From Deltaproteobacteria bacterium (GTDB lineage: Bacteria; Desulfobacterota; Binatia; Binatales; Binataceae), in the NCBI GenBank assembly GCA_021801125.1, contig JAJYYI010000042.1, forward strand, positions 1 to 64,000: DNA of 64,000 bases, given 5' to 3'. The first letter of the stretch is position 1; each line of letters begins with the position of its first letter. Below are positions 20,309 through 30,387 of the stretch, one piece after another. The notes under the pieces were generated by a model. That model ran no database searches. It saw nothing but the letters and a program-made list of their open reading frames with translations, and had not been told where the DNA came from. The translations under genes were made by a program, and so were the position numbers.

Positions 20309-20317
20309 TAGCGTTCC

Positions 20318-20977
20318 ATGCGAGACCTCGAGCGGACACGGGAGAAGATCCTTTCAGCGGCGCGGACCGAGTTTTGCGCCAAGGGACTGGCCGGCGCGCG
20401 CACGGCAGCGATCGCCCGGCGCGCAGGCGTGAACAAGCGGATGCTCTTCTATTGTTTCGGTTCAAAAGAAGAGCTGTACAACGAGATACTGCGGCGCAAA
20501 AGCGCGGAAAGCGCGCGTTTTCTTGAGTCCGTGTCGGACGAGGTGGGCGCGGCGCTGGTCCAGTGGGACGGCAATTGCCGCGAGGATCCTGACTGGGTGC
20601 GTTTGCTTGAATGGGAGGCGCTCGAATCGGGTGCTGGCCCGGTAGTAATCGAAGAGACTCGGCGGCGGCTGTTCAAGGCGGCACTGGCGAAGTTGCGGCG
20701 CGCACAAGAGAAGGGAAACGTGTCATTAGGCTTGGATCTTACGCAGCTCTTCCTCTCCTTGGTAGCGGTAACGGTCTTCCCCTACGCATTTCCCCAGCTC
20801 GTGCGTCTTATCAGCGGCAAGGAACCGAGCGACGCGGACTTTGTCGCGCGGCGCTCGGAGTTTTTGCACTGGCTTGGCGAACGGCTCGCGCTTGCTGAAA
20901 CGGGCGTGCAGGCCGCTCCAAGTAACAGGCGGCCGAACGCACGAGTCGAAAGCGGAATACGACGAAGCGCGCGGTAG
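20318..20977 (+). CDS. TetR/AcrR family transcriptional regulator
   Basis: TREKILSAARTEFCAKGLAGARTAAIARRAGVNKRMLFYCFGSKEELYNEI. Confidence 0.94.
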   Translation: MRDLERTREKILSAARTEFCAKGLAGARTAAIARRAGVNKRMLFYCFGSKEELYNEILRRKSAESARFLESVSDEVGAALVQWDGNCREDPDWVRLLEWEALESGAGPVVIEETRRRLFKAALAKLRRAQEKGNVSLGLDLTQLFLSLVAVTVFPYAFPQLVRLISGKEPSDADFVARRSEFLHWLGERLALAETGVQAAPSNRRPNARVESGIRRSAR

Positions 20978-21031
20978 AACCGTAACGTTGGATACCGCGC
21001 AACCCTAGAGCTGCGTGGGCTAAGTACAGCG

Positions 21032-22288
21032 ATGATGATGTACGAAGCGGAACTCGAACGAGGCGGCGAGGCTTTGCTGGCCGAAGGCCGAAAGAATCAC
21101 CAGGCCGACGAACAGGAATCGCTGCGCCAAGAGGTCGCGATTCTGCGCGAAGAGGTGCAACGCCTGCGCGAGCGGCAGGAGGCCCTGCAGCAGCACGCCC
21201 TGCAACAGGCGCCTTCGGTTATAACTCAGGATGGCGAGTTTGGAGTGGACGGGCAGGGTCATCACGAGCCGAAGCACGATGAGCCTCCCGACGCCGAGCC
21301 GCGACGCCGCACGGGCCGGATCATTCTGCGCGCTGCGATCGCAGCGGTCGTAATGGCGTTGCTTGCGGTGGGCAGCGACCATTTGTGGCAATACGTCAGC
21401 TCGTACGAGACGACCGACGACGCGCAGATCGATGGCCATCTCAATTCCGTGAGCTCGCGTATCAACGGCACGGTGATCGGCGTCTATGTTGACGACACGC
21501 AATACGTAAAGGCCGGCCAGTTGATCGTTGCGCTCGACCCGCGCGATTACACGGTCGCGGTGGAGCGGGCTCGCGCCGATCTAAAGCAGGCACAGGCGCA
21601 GGTGGAGTTGGCCAAGGCTAACTACCAGACCGCTACAGCGAAGCTTAGGGCTTCCCAGGCCACCAGCGTCAAGGCGAACAGAGACGTGCAGCGGTACGAG
21701 GAACTGTTCAACCGGCGCGTGATTTCGCGCGATCAGTACGAAGAACAAATTCGCGTAGGCCAAGTTGACGCGGCCACGGTCGAGGCCGACCGCGCCACGG
21801 CCGCCTCGGTGGAAAAGGACGTCGCCTCCAAGGAGGCCGCTGTGCAAAGCGCTAAGGCGGCGCTCGACCAGGCGGTGCTCAACCTGAGCTATACGAAGAT
21901 TTACGCGCCGGTTAGCGGCGTGGTCGGGAAAAAGACCGTCGAGATGGGGCATCGGATCGAGCCGGGGCAACAACTGATGGCGATCGTCCAGCTCGACGAT
22001 ATCTGGGTCACGGCCAACTTCAAGGAAACGCAAATCCGCAAGATGCGCGTGGGCCAACCTACGACGATTTACGTCGACGCCCTTGGCCGCGACTTTAAGG
22101 GCTACGTCGAAGGTCTGCCGGGAGCCAGCGGCGAGAAGTACAGCCTCTTGCCGCCTGAAAACGCGACCGGGAACTACGTTAAGGTGGTGCAGCGGCTGCC
22201 CGTGCGGATCCGCTTCGACAAAGGACAAGACCCCGACCATCGCTTGCGCCCGGGGATGTCGGTGGAACCGACGGTCTGGCTGCGATGA
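21032..22288 (+). CDS. HlyD/EmrA-family membrane fusion protein
   Basis: TDDAQIDGHLNSVSSRINGTVIGVYVDDTQYVKAGQLIVALDPRDY. Confidence 0.94.
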   Translation: MMMYEAELERGGEALLAEGRKNHQADEQESLRQEVAILREEVQRLRERQEALQQHALQQAPSVITQDGEFGVDGQGHHEPKHDEPPDAEPRRRTGRIILRAAIAAVVMALLAVGSDHLWQYVSSYETTDDAQIDGHLNSVSSRINGTVIGVYVDDTQYVKAGQLIVALDPRDYTVAVERARADLKQAQAQVELAKANYQTATAKLRASQATSVKANRDVQRYEELFNRRVISRDQYEEQIRVGQVDAATVEADRATAASVEKDVASKEAAVQSAKAALDQAVLNLSYTKIYAPVSGVVGKKTVEMGHRIEPGQQLMAIVQLDDIWVTANFKETQIRKMRVGQPTTIYVDALGRDFKGYVEGLPGASGEKYSLLPPENATGNYVKVVQRLPVRIRFDKGQDPDHRLRPGMSVEPTVWLR

Positions 22289-23907
22289 GCGCGGCGCAGG
22301 CGAGCACGAAAGTTTCGACCCAGCCTGCGCCAGCGGCAGCCGAACTTTGGAGGCCGCACCACAACCCGTGGCTCGTGGCGCTAACGGTGACGCTGGCGAC
22401 CTTTATGGAGGTGCTGGATACCAGCATCGCCAACGTCGCTCTGCCGCACATCGCGGGAGGGCTCGCCGCGAGCTCGGATGAAGCCACCTGGGTACTAACT
22501 TCCTACCTGGTTTCCAATGGGATCGTTCTGCCGGTGAGCGGATGGGCTTCGGGCTTGGTCGGGCGCAAACGCTTTTACATGCTGTGCGTCCTGCTCTTCA
22601 CGATCAGTTCTTTCCTATGCGGGGTAGCCCCGAGCCTGCCGCTTTTGATCCTCTTTCGCACGTTGCAGGGCGCCGGCGGCGGCGGCTTGCAACCCAGCGA
22701 ACAGTCGATATTGGCCGACACCTTTCCGCCCGAGAAATTCGGGATGGCGTTTGCGGTCTATGGAATGGCGGTCGTGCTCGCGCCGGCCATCGGGCCGACG
22801 CTGGGCGGATGGATTACCGATAATTTCAACTGGCGCTGGATTTTCTTCATTAACGTGCCGGTAGGAATCCTCTCCTTGTTTTTGTCTTACAGGATGATCG
22901 AGGACCCGCCGTATCTTAAGCAACAGGTGGCCGAGGGTCGCGCGAAGCTGAAAATTGACTATATGGGGCTGGGTTTGATAACCCTGGGCTTAGGATGCCT
23001 GCAGGTCGTTCTAGACAAGGGGCAGGAGGACGACTGGTTTGGCTCGCGCCTGATCGTGGTCCTTACGATAATCACAGCGGTGTCGCTCGTCGCTTTTATT
23101 ATTGCGGAATGGCGGACCAAGCAACCGGTTGTCGATCTGCATTTGTTCAGGAACTATACCTTCGCCATCGGCAACGGGATGATGTTTTTCCTCGGCGTGG
23201 TTCTGTACGGCACGACCGTGCTGCTGCCGTTGTTCCTGCAGGAGCTGATGGGTTACACGGCGGAACTCTCGGGCATGGTGTTGTCGCCGGGCGCGGTGGT
23301 GATCATCGCGCTGCTGCCTCTGGTGGGAGCGTTGGTTTCGCGCATGGATGCGCGCTGGTTAATTCTGTTTGGCCTGGTCTTGAGCGCGGTGGCGATGTAC
23401 CACATGACCAACCTGAGCCTTGATATCGACTTCAAGACGGCCACGTTATGGCGCTGCTACCAGACCGCCGGTCTGGCATTTCTCTTTATCCCGATAAATA
23501 CGATGTGCTACGTAGGCGTGCCACGGGAAAAAAGCCGCGAGGTTTCAAGCCTGATCAATCTTTGCCGCAACGTCGGGGGAAGCGTCGGAATCTCGATGGC
23601 AACCACGATCGTCGATCGTCGTGCTCAGTTTCATCAGGATCGGTTAATCACTCATGCGACGACGTTCGATCCGACGTTTCACGCCCGGCTCACTGAGCAA
23701 ACTCGATCCCTGTTCCAAAGCGGGCTTAGCATGCACGACGCGGCGAATCAGACCTACGCGCGGCTTTACTCGGATATTCAAGCCCAGGCGACGGCTCTCT
23801 CGTATATCGACACGATGTGGGTCTTCACGATCGTCTTCGCGGTAATGATTCCGTTCGTGTTCCTCATGCGCAAGAGCGATCCCACAAGGGGCGCCGCGGT
23901 GCACTGA
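22285..23907 (+). CDS. DHA2-family (EmrB-like) MFS multidrug efflux permease
   Basis: FMEVLDTSIANVALPHIAGGLAAS, multiple TM helices, GINVP-like FFINVPVGI. Confidence 0.95.
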   Translation: MSAAQASTKVSTQPAPAAAELWRPHHNPWLVALTVTLATFMEVLDTSIANVALPHIAGGLAASSDEATWVLTSYLVSNGIVLPVSGWASGLVGRKRFYMLCVLLFTISSFLCGVAPSLPLLILFRTLQGAGGGGLQPSEQSILADTFPPEKFGMAFAVYGMAVVLAPAIGPTLGGWITDNFNWRWIFFINVPVGILSLFLSYRMIEDPPYLKQQVAEGRAKLKIDYMGLGLITLGLGCLQVVLDKGQEDDWFGSRLIVVLTIITAVSLVAFIIAEWRTKQPVVDLHLFRNYTFAIGNGMMFFLGVVLYGTTVLLPLFLQELMGYTAELSGMVLSPGAVVIIALLPLVGALVSRMDARWLILFGLVLSAVAMYHMTNLSLDIDFKTATLWRCYQTAGLAFLFIPINTMCYVGVPREKSREVSSLINLCRNVGGSVGISMATTIVDRRAQFHQDRLITHATTFDPTFHARLTEQTRSLFQSGLSMHDAANQTYARLYSDIQAQATALSYIDTMWVFTIVFAVMIPFVFLMRKSDPTRGAAVH

Positions 23908-24005
23908 CCGCCTCAGCCTGAAGCAATTGCAAAACCAGACACCGCGGCGTCAGTCTCGCCGCGTTCTGTTTTCACCGCGCCGTTGAAACGCGAGCCCCAG
24001 AAGTT

Positions 24006-24458
24006 CTAGCCCTTTTTGATACTTGGAGCGATCTCCACGGGAACTTTGCGCGCTCCCACGGATGCCGGTATCGGCACGGTCAGCTCCAGCACTCCGTTGC
24101 GGTATGACGCCCTTATCTGGTCGGCGTCTACTCCCGTGGGCAGCGTCAGTGAGCGCTCGAAGCTGCCGTATCTGACTTCGCGACGGAGGAAATCGCGTCC
24201 TTTGTCTTCGTGTTCGTAGTGGCGCGAGCCCTTAATCCTAAGGATGTTTCCGGTCACGGTTACGTCAACGTCTTTTGGGTCGACTCCTGGGAGGTCGGCG
24301 CGTACAATCAACCGGCCGCCCTCGATGAATGATTCGATCGGAGGCGCTGCGAAGGTAGTCTCGCTGCTGCCTAAGAAACGCGTGAATAATTCGTCGAAAT
24401 CGCGGCTGAACCGTTCAAGCTCTCTGGTTGGCGACCAAACGCGAAGCTCCCTTGCCAT
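24006..24458 (-). CDS. Hsp20/alpha-crystallin family small heat shock protein
   Basis: RADLPGVDPKDVDVTVTGNILRIKG ... FERSLTLPTGVDADQIRASYRNGVLELTVP. Confidence 0.95.
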   Translation of the reverse strand: MARELRVWSPTRELERFSRDFDELFTRFLGSSETTFAAPPIESFIEGGRLIVRADLPGVDPKDVDVTVTGNILRIKGSRHYEHEDKGRDFLRREVRYGSFERSLTLPTGVDADQIRASYRNGVLELTVPIPASVGARKVPVEIAPSIKKG

Positions 24459-24590
24459 GCTCTATTTCACCTCCTGCCGCCGACCGTCCGGCGAAACGAC
24501 TTCCGCATTCTCTGATGGGAACTTAACCACGAGAGGCGCTTGGACAAGAAGGCAAACGATGTAACCCGGCGCGCAGGTCGCAGACGCGCG

Positions 24591-25349
24591 TCATTCCGTG
24601 TTTGCGGCGTTGTCATCGCCGCTCGCGAAAGGGTCGGAAACCTGATGCTCCGACTTGGCCGAGGCGGTACCATGCGGTGGCGGTACCTGACCCGGCCCCA
24701 AGAGAGCCGCGGAAGCGGCCGCGCTGGGGACGCCGTTCGCCGACGGCTTCCCGACCGGCTGGTTTGACACGGGCTGAGTCGCCGCCACGGCCGACGGGCC
24801 GGCGGAAGGAGACAGCCCGGTCGGGGACGACGGCTTGTTGGCCGAAGACGCGCCAGGCCGCGCGGGATTTGCGGCCCCGGACGGAGAATGGCTGCCGGCC
24901 GACGGAGGTGGAGACTGCTCGCGGTAACGGCTCTGGCCAAACTTTGCCAAGGCGATCGCTCCAATCGCCGCTACGAGGATCGCAATCCATGACAAGCGCC
25001 GCGTCGGCCGCTTGGTTTCCAGCATCACTGGTTCCGCCATCCGGGCCGACTCATTCTCGATATATTGGAACTCGCGCACAAAACGCATGGCCAGGTCTTC
25101 GCCGTCCAGGCCGAGCGTGTTTGCGTATCGGCGAAGGAAGGGAACTAGGTAAATCTGGTCCGAGACTTTCTTGTAGGACTCCCCCTCCAGCATCTCAACG
25201 TAGCTTAATGACAGGTGTGTGCGCTGAGCGGCCTCCTGACGGCTGAGCCCGAGCTTCTCCCGGGCAGTGATTAGTACCTGTCCGAGAGTCGGTGGAGAAC
25301 CGCTCTCGTCCTTCGCGCCCTCAGACGGACGCTTTGCTTTGGTGTCCAC
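24591..25349 (-). CDS. RodZ-like HTH (HTH_25) protein with one TM segment and a Pro/Ser/Ala-rich tail
   Basis: LGQVLITAREKLGLSRQEAAQRTHLSLSYVEMLE ... YLVPFLRRYANTLGLD. Confidence 0.85.
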   Translation of the reverse strand: MDTKAKRPSEGAKDESGSPPTLGQVLITAREKLGLSRQEAAQRTHLSLSYVEMLEGESYKKVSDQIYLVPFLRRYANTLGLDGEDLAMRFVREFQYIENESARMAEPVMLETKRPTRRLSWIAILVAAIGAIALAKFGQSRYREQSPPPSAGSHSPSGAANPARPGASSANKPSSPTGLSPSAGPSAVAATQPVSNQPVGKPSANGVPSAAASAALLGPGQVPPPHGTASAKSEHQVSDPFASGDDNAANTE

Positions 25350-25445
25350 TGTTAAGCTGGTCCTTATGCTTTAGCTTTGTGCGACTTCGATGCTACCGGT
25401 GGGGCGATGGAATCGGGTCTGATGCCCAAAAAGCCTGAAAGAGCA

Positions 25446-25949
25446 TTAATTCGAACTGCTGGCTGCTTGACCGGCCTTGGTGGGCTGGGCGGCTGGTTTT
25501 GGCGGCAGCCCACCGTTCTTAATCTTTTCGAGTTCCTGCTTGGCTTGTTGCACATACGGCGGATCGGGCCTGCTCTCGAGTTCGGATGCTCTGTTGCCGT
25601 AATCGACCGCGTTTTGCCAGTCATGATTCCAATAAGCGACCATGCCTAGGTAGTCGTACGCCGGTCCGAACATTGAGTCATACTCTATCGCCGTATGGAA
25701 CTCCTTGGCGGCGGCAATCATTTCACGTCGCTGAAAATAGTCTTCGCCGCGACGAGTGAAAATTTCCGCCGCAAGTTCACGCAACTGGAGGTTTCCCGGG
25801 TCGTCGGCTAGAGCGGCCCGGACCTGACGCGCGGCGTCATCCAGACGCCCCTGCTTCAGGGCGACCTCTCCGTCGTCATCGAGAATCGCACTACATGCCG
25901 GAACAAGGCAGATAAGGGCAGCTAGCGCCAGATACTTTGACATTTTCAT
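25446..25949 (-). CDS. TPR-containing lipoprotein
   Basis: Lipobox-like LVPACS; TPR-like repeats. Confidence 0.7.
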   Translation of the reverse strand: MKMSKYLALAALICLVPACSAILDDDGEVALKQGRLDDAARQVRAALADDPGNLQLRELAAEIFTRRGEDYFQRREMIAAAKEFHTAIEYDSMFGPAYDYLGMVAYWNHDWQNAVDYGNRASELESRPDPPYVQQAKQELEKIKNGGLPPKPAAQPTKAGQAASSSN

Positions 25950-26463
25950 CAGAAGTTATGCTTTCAATTTTTACCGCCTGTGGCCGGTTATGCCAACTCC
26001 CCCGAGCCAACGCATCGTCCGGTCAGCGAGTATCCTGTCGCCTCGCTTTGGCTTAAGGCGGCTAAGCTTCAGGCGCGCCAAAGCGGGCCACGATCCGAGT
26101 CGAGAGGAAAGGAAGGCTTGGTGCTCGGTACTCGCTCGATCCAGTGCTTTGCCTTGAGCGAAGCAGAACAAACGCGACGCAGAAAAGCCGTTTAAGCTGA
26201 GCCGGAACTCGGGTCGCAGAACATAGAGCTTGGCTGCGGATCGCCGGCCGGACGTGGAAAACGAATTCATGATCGGCAGGCTCTGGGCAACGCACCCTAA
26301 TTCGCGGCCACTTCCGGCTTAGCTTCCCGAGGCCCGCTCAAGCCTACGGTGCCCGCCGTTTTCTTGAAAATCAAACCGCTGCCGGTCAACACTCGGAAGA
26401 TCAACGCGGCGCGATAGCGCAACGGCGCATGGGCGGGGAGACAGTTTTCTCGGTTTGAGAGAA

Positions 26464-26538
<75 letters not shown>

Positions 26539-26936
26539 CCAAGATTGAGACTTTAGGCCGCCTCGTAACTTCTGTCAAATCGCCACGGCGTGTCGGCGTG
26601 TGCTCGGCGATGTTCCATCGAACACGCCTTCCGCGTGGCCGACGCGAGTCTACGGAGGCCGGTCCGCAATGACTATGCAGCAGACGCCGCGAACCGAATG
26701 CGCGCGCCGCTCGCGTAGCCGAGAGTACGGTCTCTTCTGCGGGCCGACGTGGTACTTGCGCAACGACAAAGATAGCGTTGACCCTCGCGTTACATGGGCC
26801 GACCGCGATGCTCAGTCTCGTCGTACCAGACTCGAAAGCCCAGCGCGAGCCAAACGTTGCATTCACCGCGCGGGGGTCGCGGTCAGCAATTGAAGAATGG
26901 ACACGGAGCGTTAACGCGAGTGTGCCGTTGAATAAC

Positions 26937-27431
26937 TTAAGGAAGCTGGACCTCTCCTAACCTGCTGTTTAGCAGCCCAAAGTGGACGCCAATCCAACGT
27001 TTGATGAAAAAGTCGAGACTGACTAAACCCGGTCCGCTCACCATCAACCAGAAAAACGTCAGCATATACAGCGGATCATCCAAGGCAACGAAATCAGCAA
27101 ACCCGTTGGCTTCCTTTATCTGCACCGTAGCGGTGGCCACGGCCATGTCGATAATGAGCGGAATGCACGCGATTCGGGTCACAAGTCCGACGATGAGCAG
27201 AAGGCCGCCAACCGTTTCTGTGTACCCCACCAACAGCAGGCTCAGGTGCGGATAAGGGATGCCCCATCCGACAAACACTTTCGTGAAATCGGCTACCCTT
27301 TCAATCTTTGGTAATCCGGATTCGAAAAAGAGGTAACCGAGGAAAACGCGGATGAGAAGGGGAGGTAGCCACTGAATCCAGCCTGCTACGCTGAGCAGAA
27401 CATTGGCTAAAAGTCCGACGGCTTTTTTCAC
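26937..27431 (-). CDS. DoxX family protein at the end of the putative bufferin operon
   Basis: LLIRVFLGYLFFESGLPKIERVADF...VGYTETVGGLLLIVGLVTR. Confidence 0.88.
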   Translation of the reverse strand: MKKAVGLLANVLLSVAGWIQWLPPLLIRVFLGYLFFESGLPKIERVADFTKVFVGWGIPYPHLSLLLVGYTETVGGLLLIVGLVTRIACIPLIIDMAVATATVQIKEANGFADFVALDDPLYMLTFFWLMVSGPGLVSLDFFIKRWIGVHFGLLNSRLGEVQLP

Positions 27432-27447
27432 TGTTGTCTTCGCGCGG

Positions 27448-28293
27448 TTATCTTCGCTGCGGGCAACGGGTTGCCGCCCTCTGCGCTCTGAGGTCGCAAA
27501 CGGCCAGCACGCCGTCAGCCAACCACCGACCAAGAAGCCGATTAATCGCTTCAGCCGGATCTTCGCCGAAATGCGCGCGGGCCAGGGTCTCGCATATTAC
27601 GCAGAAAGCGGCGCCTTCTGATGCGACCCGCAGGGCCGCGCTCTCGGCCGGTTCCAATTCGCGGAAATAAACGTCCATTTGATTGCGCCAAACGAGTAAA
27701 ACAGTCCGCTCGCGGTGTGGGTTGCGCCACGGCGTTGCGTTGTCAATCGCCCGTCGAACGTCTCCCACTCGCCATTCGCATTCCAACATTCGCGAGGCCG
27801 GATGAGTCCTGAGCACAAGCGTTGGCCAAGCTTCGGGCGCGAGCTTGCGCATCTCGTCGGCATCCAAGACGGGGCTGTCCGGCGCGATAAACACTTCTGT
27901 GATCGCCTGATCCAGTCGCGCCAATTCGGCAACGAACGGAAAGTCCAAGAGAATTGAATGGTCGCGCAGAAAGGTGGGGAAATGCCGGCCGGCGTGATCT
28001 ATCGAAGGTTCGGTGGGCGGATGATGCGCGATATATGAGCGCGCTAGCGCTTCGAAGCGCGCGTCACCTAGCACCGTCGAGGTGGCGGGAAAATCCTCCC
28101 TCAAGCAGCTCAGCAAGCGAAGAAAGTAGGCCTCGGTGTATATCTGAAGGCGCCGCGCCGCAGGCAAGCCGACGTCCCCACGCAGCGCGCGCTCGGCCAC
28201 GCTGCGATAGAGCCGGCCGTCAACGCTGCCATCGGGGGTAGTGATGCCGGCGTAAATGAGGCGTTGAAGTTGCTTCAGGCGCATGATCTGCAA
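27448..28293 (-). CDS. DUF2063 (BufC-like) protein, MNIO partner
   Basis: RLQIYTEAYFLRLLSCLREDFPATSTVLGDARFEALARSYIAHHPPT. Confidence 0.9.
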   Translation of the reverse strand: MQIMRLKQLQRLIYAGITTPDGSVDGRLYRSVAERALRGDVGLPAARRLQIYTEAYFLRLLSCLREDFPATSTVLGDARFEALARSYIAHHPPTEPSIDHAGRHFPTFLRDHSILLDFPFVAELARLDQAITEVFIAPDSPVLDADEMRKLAPEAWPTLVLRTHPASRMLECEWRVGDVRRAIDNATPWRNPHRERTVLLVWRNQMDVYFRELEPAESAALRVASEGAAFCVICETLARAHFGEDPAEAINRLLGRWLADGVLAVCDLRAQRAATRCPQRR

Positions 28294-28313
28294 TCCACTA
28301 TTATTTATTATTC

Positions 28314-29165
28314 CTAACCCAACGCGGTGCGAGCCCGTTGCCGCGCTTCGTCAGCGACGGCGGCGAGCCTTGAGAATTCCGGAATGTTGTCATCCCATTC
28401 GATAAGCGTCGAAACCGGTCCGAAACGACGCACCGCCTGCTCGTAAAGCCTCCACACCTCCTCGCGAATTGGGTGATCATGCGTGTCCAACAGGTAGCCG
28501 CCATGATCGCTGTGACCCGCGAGGTGAAACTGACCGACGCGGCCGATGGGGATGGCGTCGATGTAGACGCGCGGGTCGAAGCGGTGATTAAAAGCGCTGA
28601 CGAAGATGTTGTTGATATCCAGGAGGATGGCGCAGTCCGCCTCCTCAGCCACCGTTGCTAAAAAATTCCATTCGCTCATCGTCGCGTTCGCGAATTCGAA
28701 GTAACTGGAAACGTTCTCGAGCAGAATCGGCTGGCCAAGAATCTCCTGCACGATGCGGACTCGTTGCACGACATGCCGGAGCGTTTCGTCCGTGTACGGA
28801 AGCGGTAGCAAGTCATGCAGGCTGCGCCCGCCGACCCCCGTCCAACAGAGATGATCGGAGATCCAAGCCGGCTCAAAACGCCGCGCAAGCGACGCAAGAC
28901 TTTTCAGGTAACCGCGACGGATCGGGTCGGTCGACCCGATCGAGAGGCTGACCCCGTGGAAGACCACGGGGTAGCGTTCCCGTATTCCTTCCAGGACCTT
29001 AAGCGGCTGCCCGCCCGGCACCATGAAGTTCTCCGAAATCACTTCGAACCAATCCATTGGCGGATGCTGCTCAAGGACCTGCGAATAGTGAGGTCGACGA
29101 AGGCCCACTCCAAAGCCGAGAGCCGGAAGGTGAGCGCATGCTAAAGAAACCGCCTTTTCGAACAT
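28314..29165 (-). CDS. MNIO/DUF692 family multinuclear iron oxygenase (BufB-like)
   Basis: GFGVGLRRPHYSQVLE, WFEVISENFM, WISDHLCWTG, LLENVSSYFEF, LLDINNIFVSAFNH. Confidence 0.95.
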   Translation of the reverse strand: MFEKAVSLACAHLPALGFGVGLRRPHYSQVLEQHPPMDWFEVISENFMVPGGQPLKVLEGIRERYPVVFHGVSLSIGSTDPIRRGYLKSLASLARRFEPAWISDHLCWTGVGGRSLHDLLPLPYTDETLRHVVQRVRIVQEILGQPILLENVSSYFEFANATMSEWNFLATVAEEADCAILLDINNIFVSAFNHRFDPRVYIDAIPIGRVGQFHLAGHSDHGGYLLDTHDHPIREEVWRLYEQAVRRFGPVSTLIEWDDNIPEFSRLAAVADEARQRARTALG

Positions 29166-29227
29166 TTTGCCAGCTCGTTCAGCGAGATTTTCCAGAATAA
29201 AGAAACTTTTGTACGGCGACTTAGGGA

Positions 29228-29270
29228 CGTGGGCGGGTGCGTCGGAGAAAGCCCCACGTACCCGCCCGTG
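29228..29270 (-). promoter_or_regulatory. Stem-loop between bufA-like and bufB-like genes
   Basis: GGGCGGGT at 29231-29238 pairs with ACCCGCCC at 29260-29267, with partial flanking pairing; no T-tract downstream on the transcribed strand. Confidence 0.4.
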
Positions 29271-29288
29271 ACCTGATGAGACAGGGTG

Positions 29289-29558
29289 CTACATCTTCAT
29301 AGCTTTGCCGCCCTTTTCGATGCACTCGGCTGCGGTCTTCGTATAAATTATGCCTTGTCCCTTGCAGGAGTTCTTGCCCGGTCCGGCGCTGGTCGCGGTC
29401 TTGCAAGCGCTCGCACCCTTGCATGAATTTGCGCCCAGGCATTTGACCTGCGCGGCCTGTGACGTTGAGGAGTCCGAACCCGCTGAGCTGGGCGTGGTGA
29501 GAAACAAAAGCGCCACGGTGCTTGCCAAGAGCGCTCCCGGAACCGTGATCTTTTTCAT
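29289..29558 (-). CDS. BufA-type (bufferin) Cys-rich exported precursor
   Basis: Signal peptide followed by KCLGANSCKGASACKTATSAGPGKNSCKGQGIIYTKTAAECIEKGGKAMKM; adjacent MNIO and DUF2063 genes. Confidence 0.88.
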   Translation of the reverse strand: MKKITVPGALLASTVALLFLTTPSSAGSDSSTSQAAQVKCLGANSCKGASACKTATSAGPGKNSCKGQGIIYTKTAAECIEKGGKAMKM

Positions 29559-29721
29559 ACGCACCTCCATTTGCTACGTTTTCGAGCCCGTTGAGGGCCG
29601 ATTTGCCTATGAGCGTACTGTCTTCGGAGGCGGCTTAGCGTTACAGCGGCGGACCGGTGCGCTATTTTAAGCGAACCAGTGGCGTTCTGATGGCGGCCTG
29701 GGGTTTGCGGAACCTGCTCGT

Positions 29722-30381
29722 ATGGTATCCCAGATGAAACGAAGTCCCAGCGCTCAAGACGTGCCCGATGAAAATGAGCCTGACCTACTTGCGCGCCTGC
29801 TGGACGGGGACGAGGCGGCGTTTCGCGACCTGGTCTTGTCCTATCACAACTCGCTCGTCCGCTTGGCGATGACCTTTGTCGCCGAGCGCGCCGTGGCGGA
29901 GGAGGTGGTACAGGAAACCTGGCTTGGGGTGGTACACGGTCTTCGTGATTTTCAACGTCGCTCTTCGCTTAAGACTTGGATCTTTCGCATTCTGGCAAAT
30001 CGCGCCAGAACGCGAGGCAAGCGCGAGGCTCGCTCGATCCCGTTCTCTTCGCTCCAGGGTCCTGGATCCCAATACGAGCCTGCGGTTGACCCCAGCCGTT
30101 TCGACGCACGCGGGATGTGGACGGATCCACCTCGGTCGTGGAGCGACGTTGGGCCCGACGAACTGCTGGCTCGTCGGGAAACGATGGGCATGCTGCAGCG
30201 AGAGATCGAGAAGCTGCCGCCGAATCAACGCGCGGTGGTGATCCTCCACGACGTGGAGGGGATCCCATCCGCGGAAATCTGTAACATTCTCGAAATCAAC
30301 GAGACTAACCAGCGGGTGCTTCTGCATCGTGCACGCGCGAAACTAAGGCGTGCGCTCGAACAGCACCTCGGTAATAGGTGA
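29722..30381 (+). CDS. ECF-family RNA polymerase sigma factor
   Basis: AEEVVQETWLGVVHGL, LKTWIFRILANRARTR, LPPNQRAVVILHDVEGIPSAEICNILEINETNQRVLLHRARAKLRRAL. Confidence 0.95.
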   Translation: MVSQMKRSPSAQDVPDENEPDLLARLLDGDEAAFRDLVLSYHNSLVRLAMTFVAERAVAEEVVQETWLGVVHGLRDFQRRSSLKTWIFRILANRARTRGKREARSIPFSSLQGPGSQYEPAVDPSRFDARGMWTDPPRSWSDVGPDELLARRETMGMLQREIEKLPPNQRAVVILHDVEGIPSAEICNILEINETNQRVLLHRARAKLRRALEQHLGNR

Positions 30382-30387
30382 ACGCCG

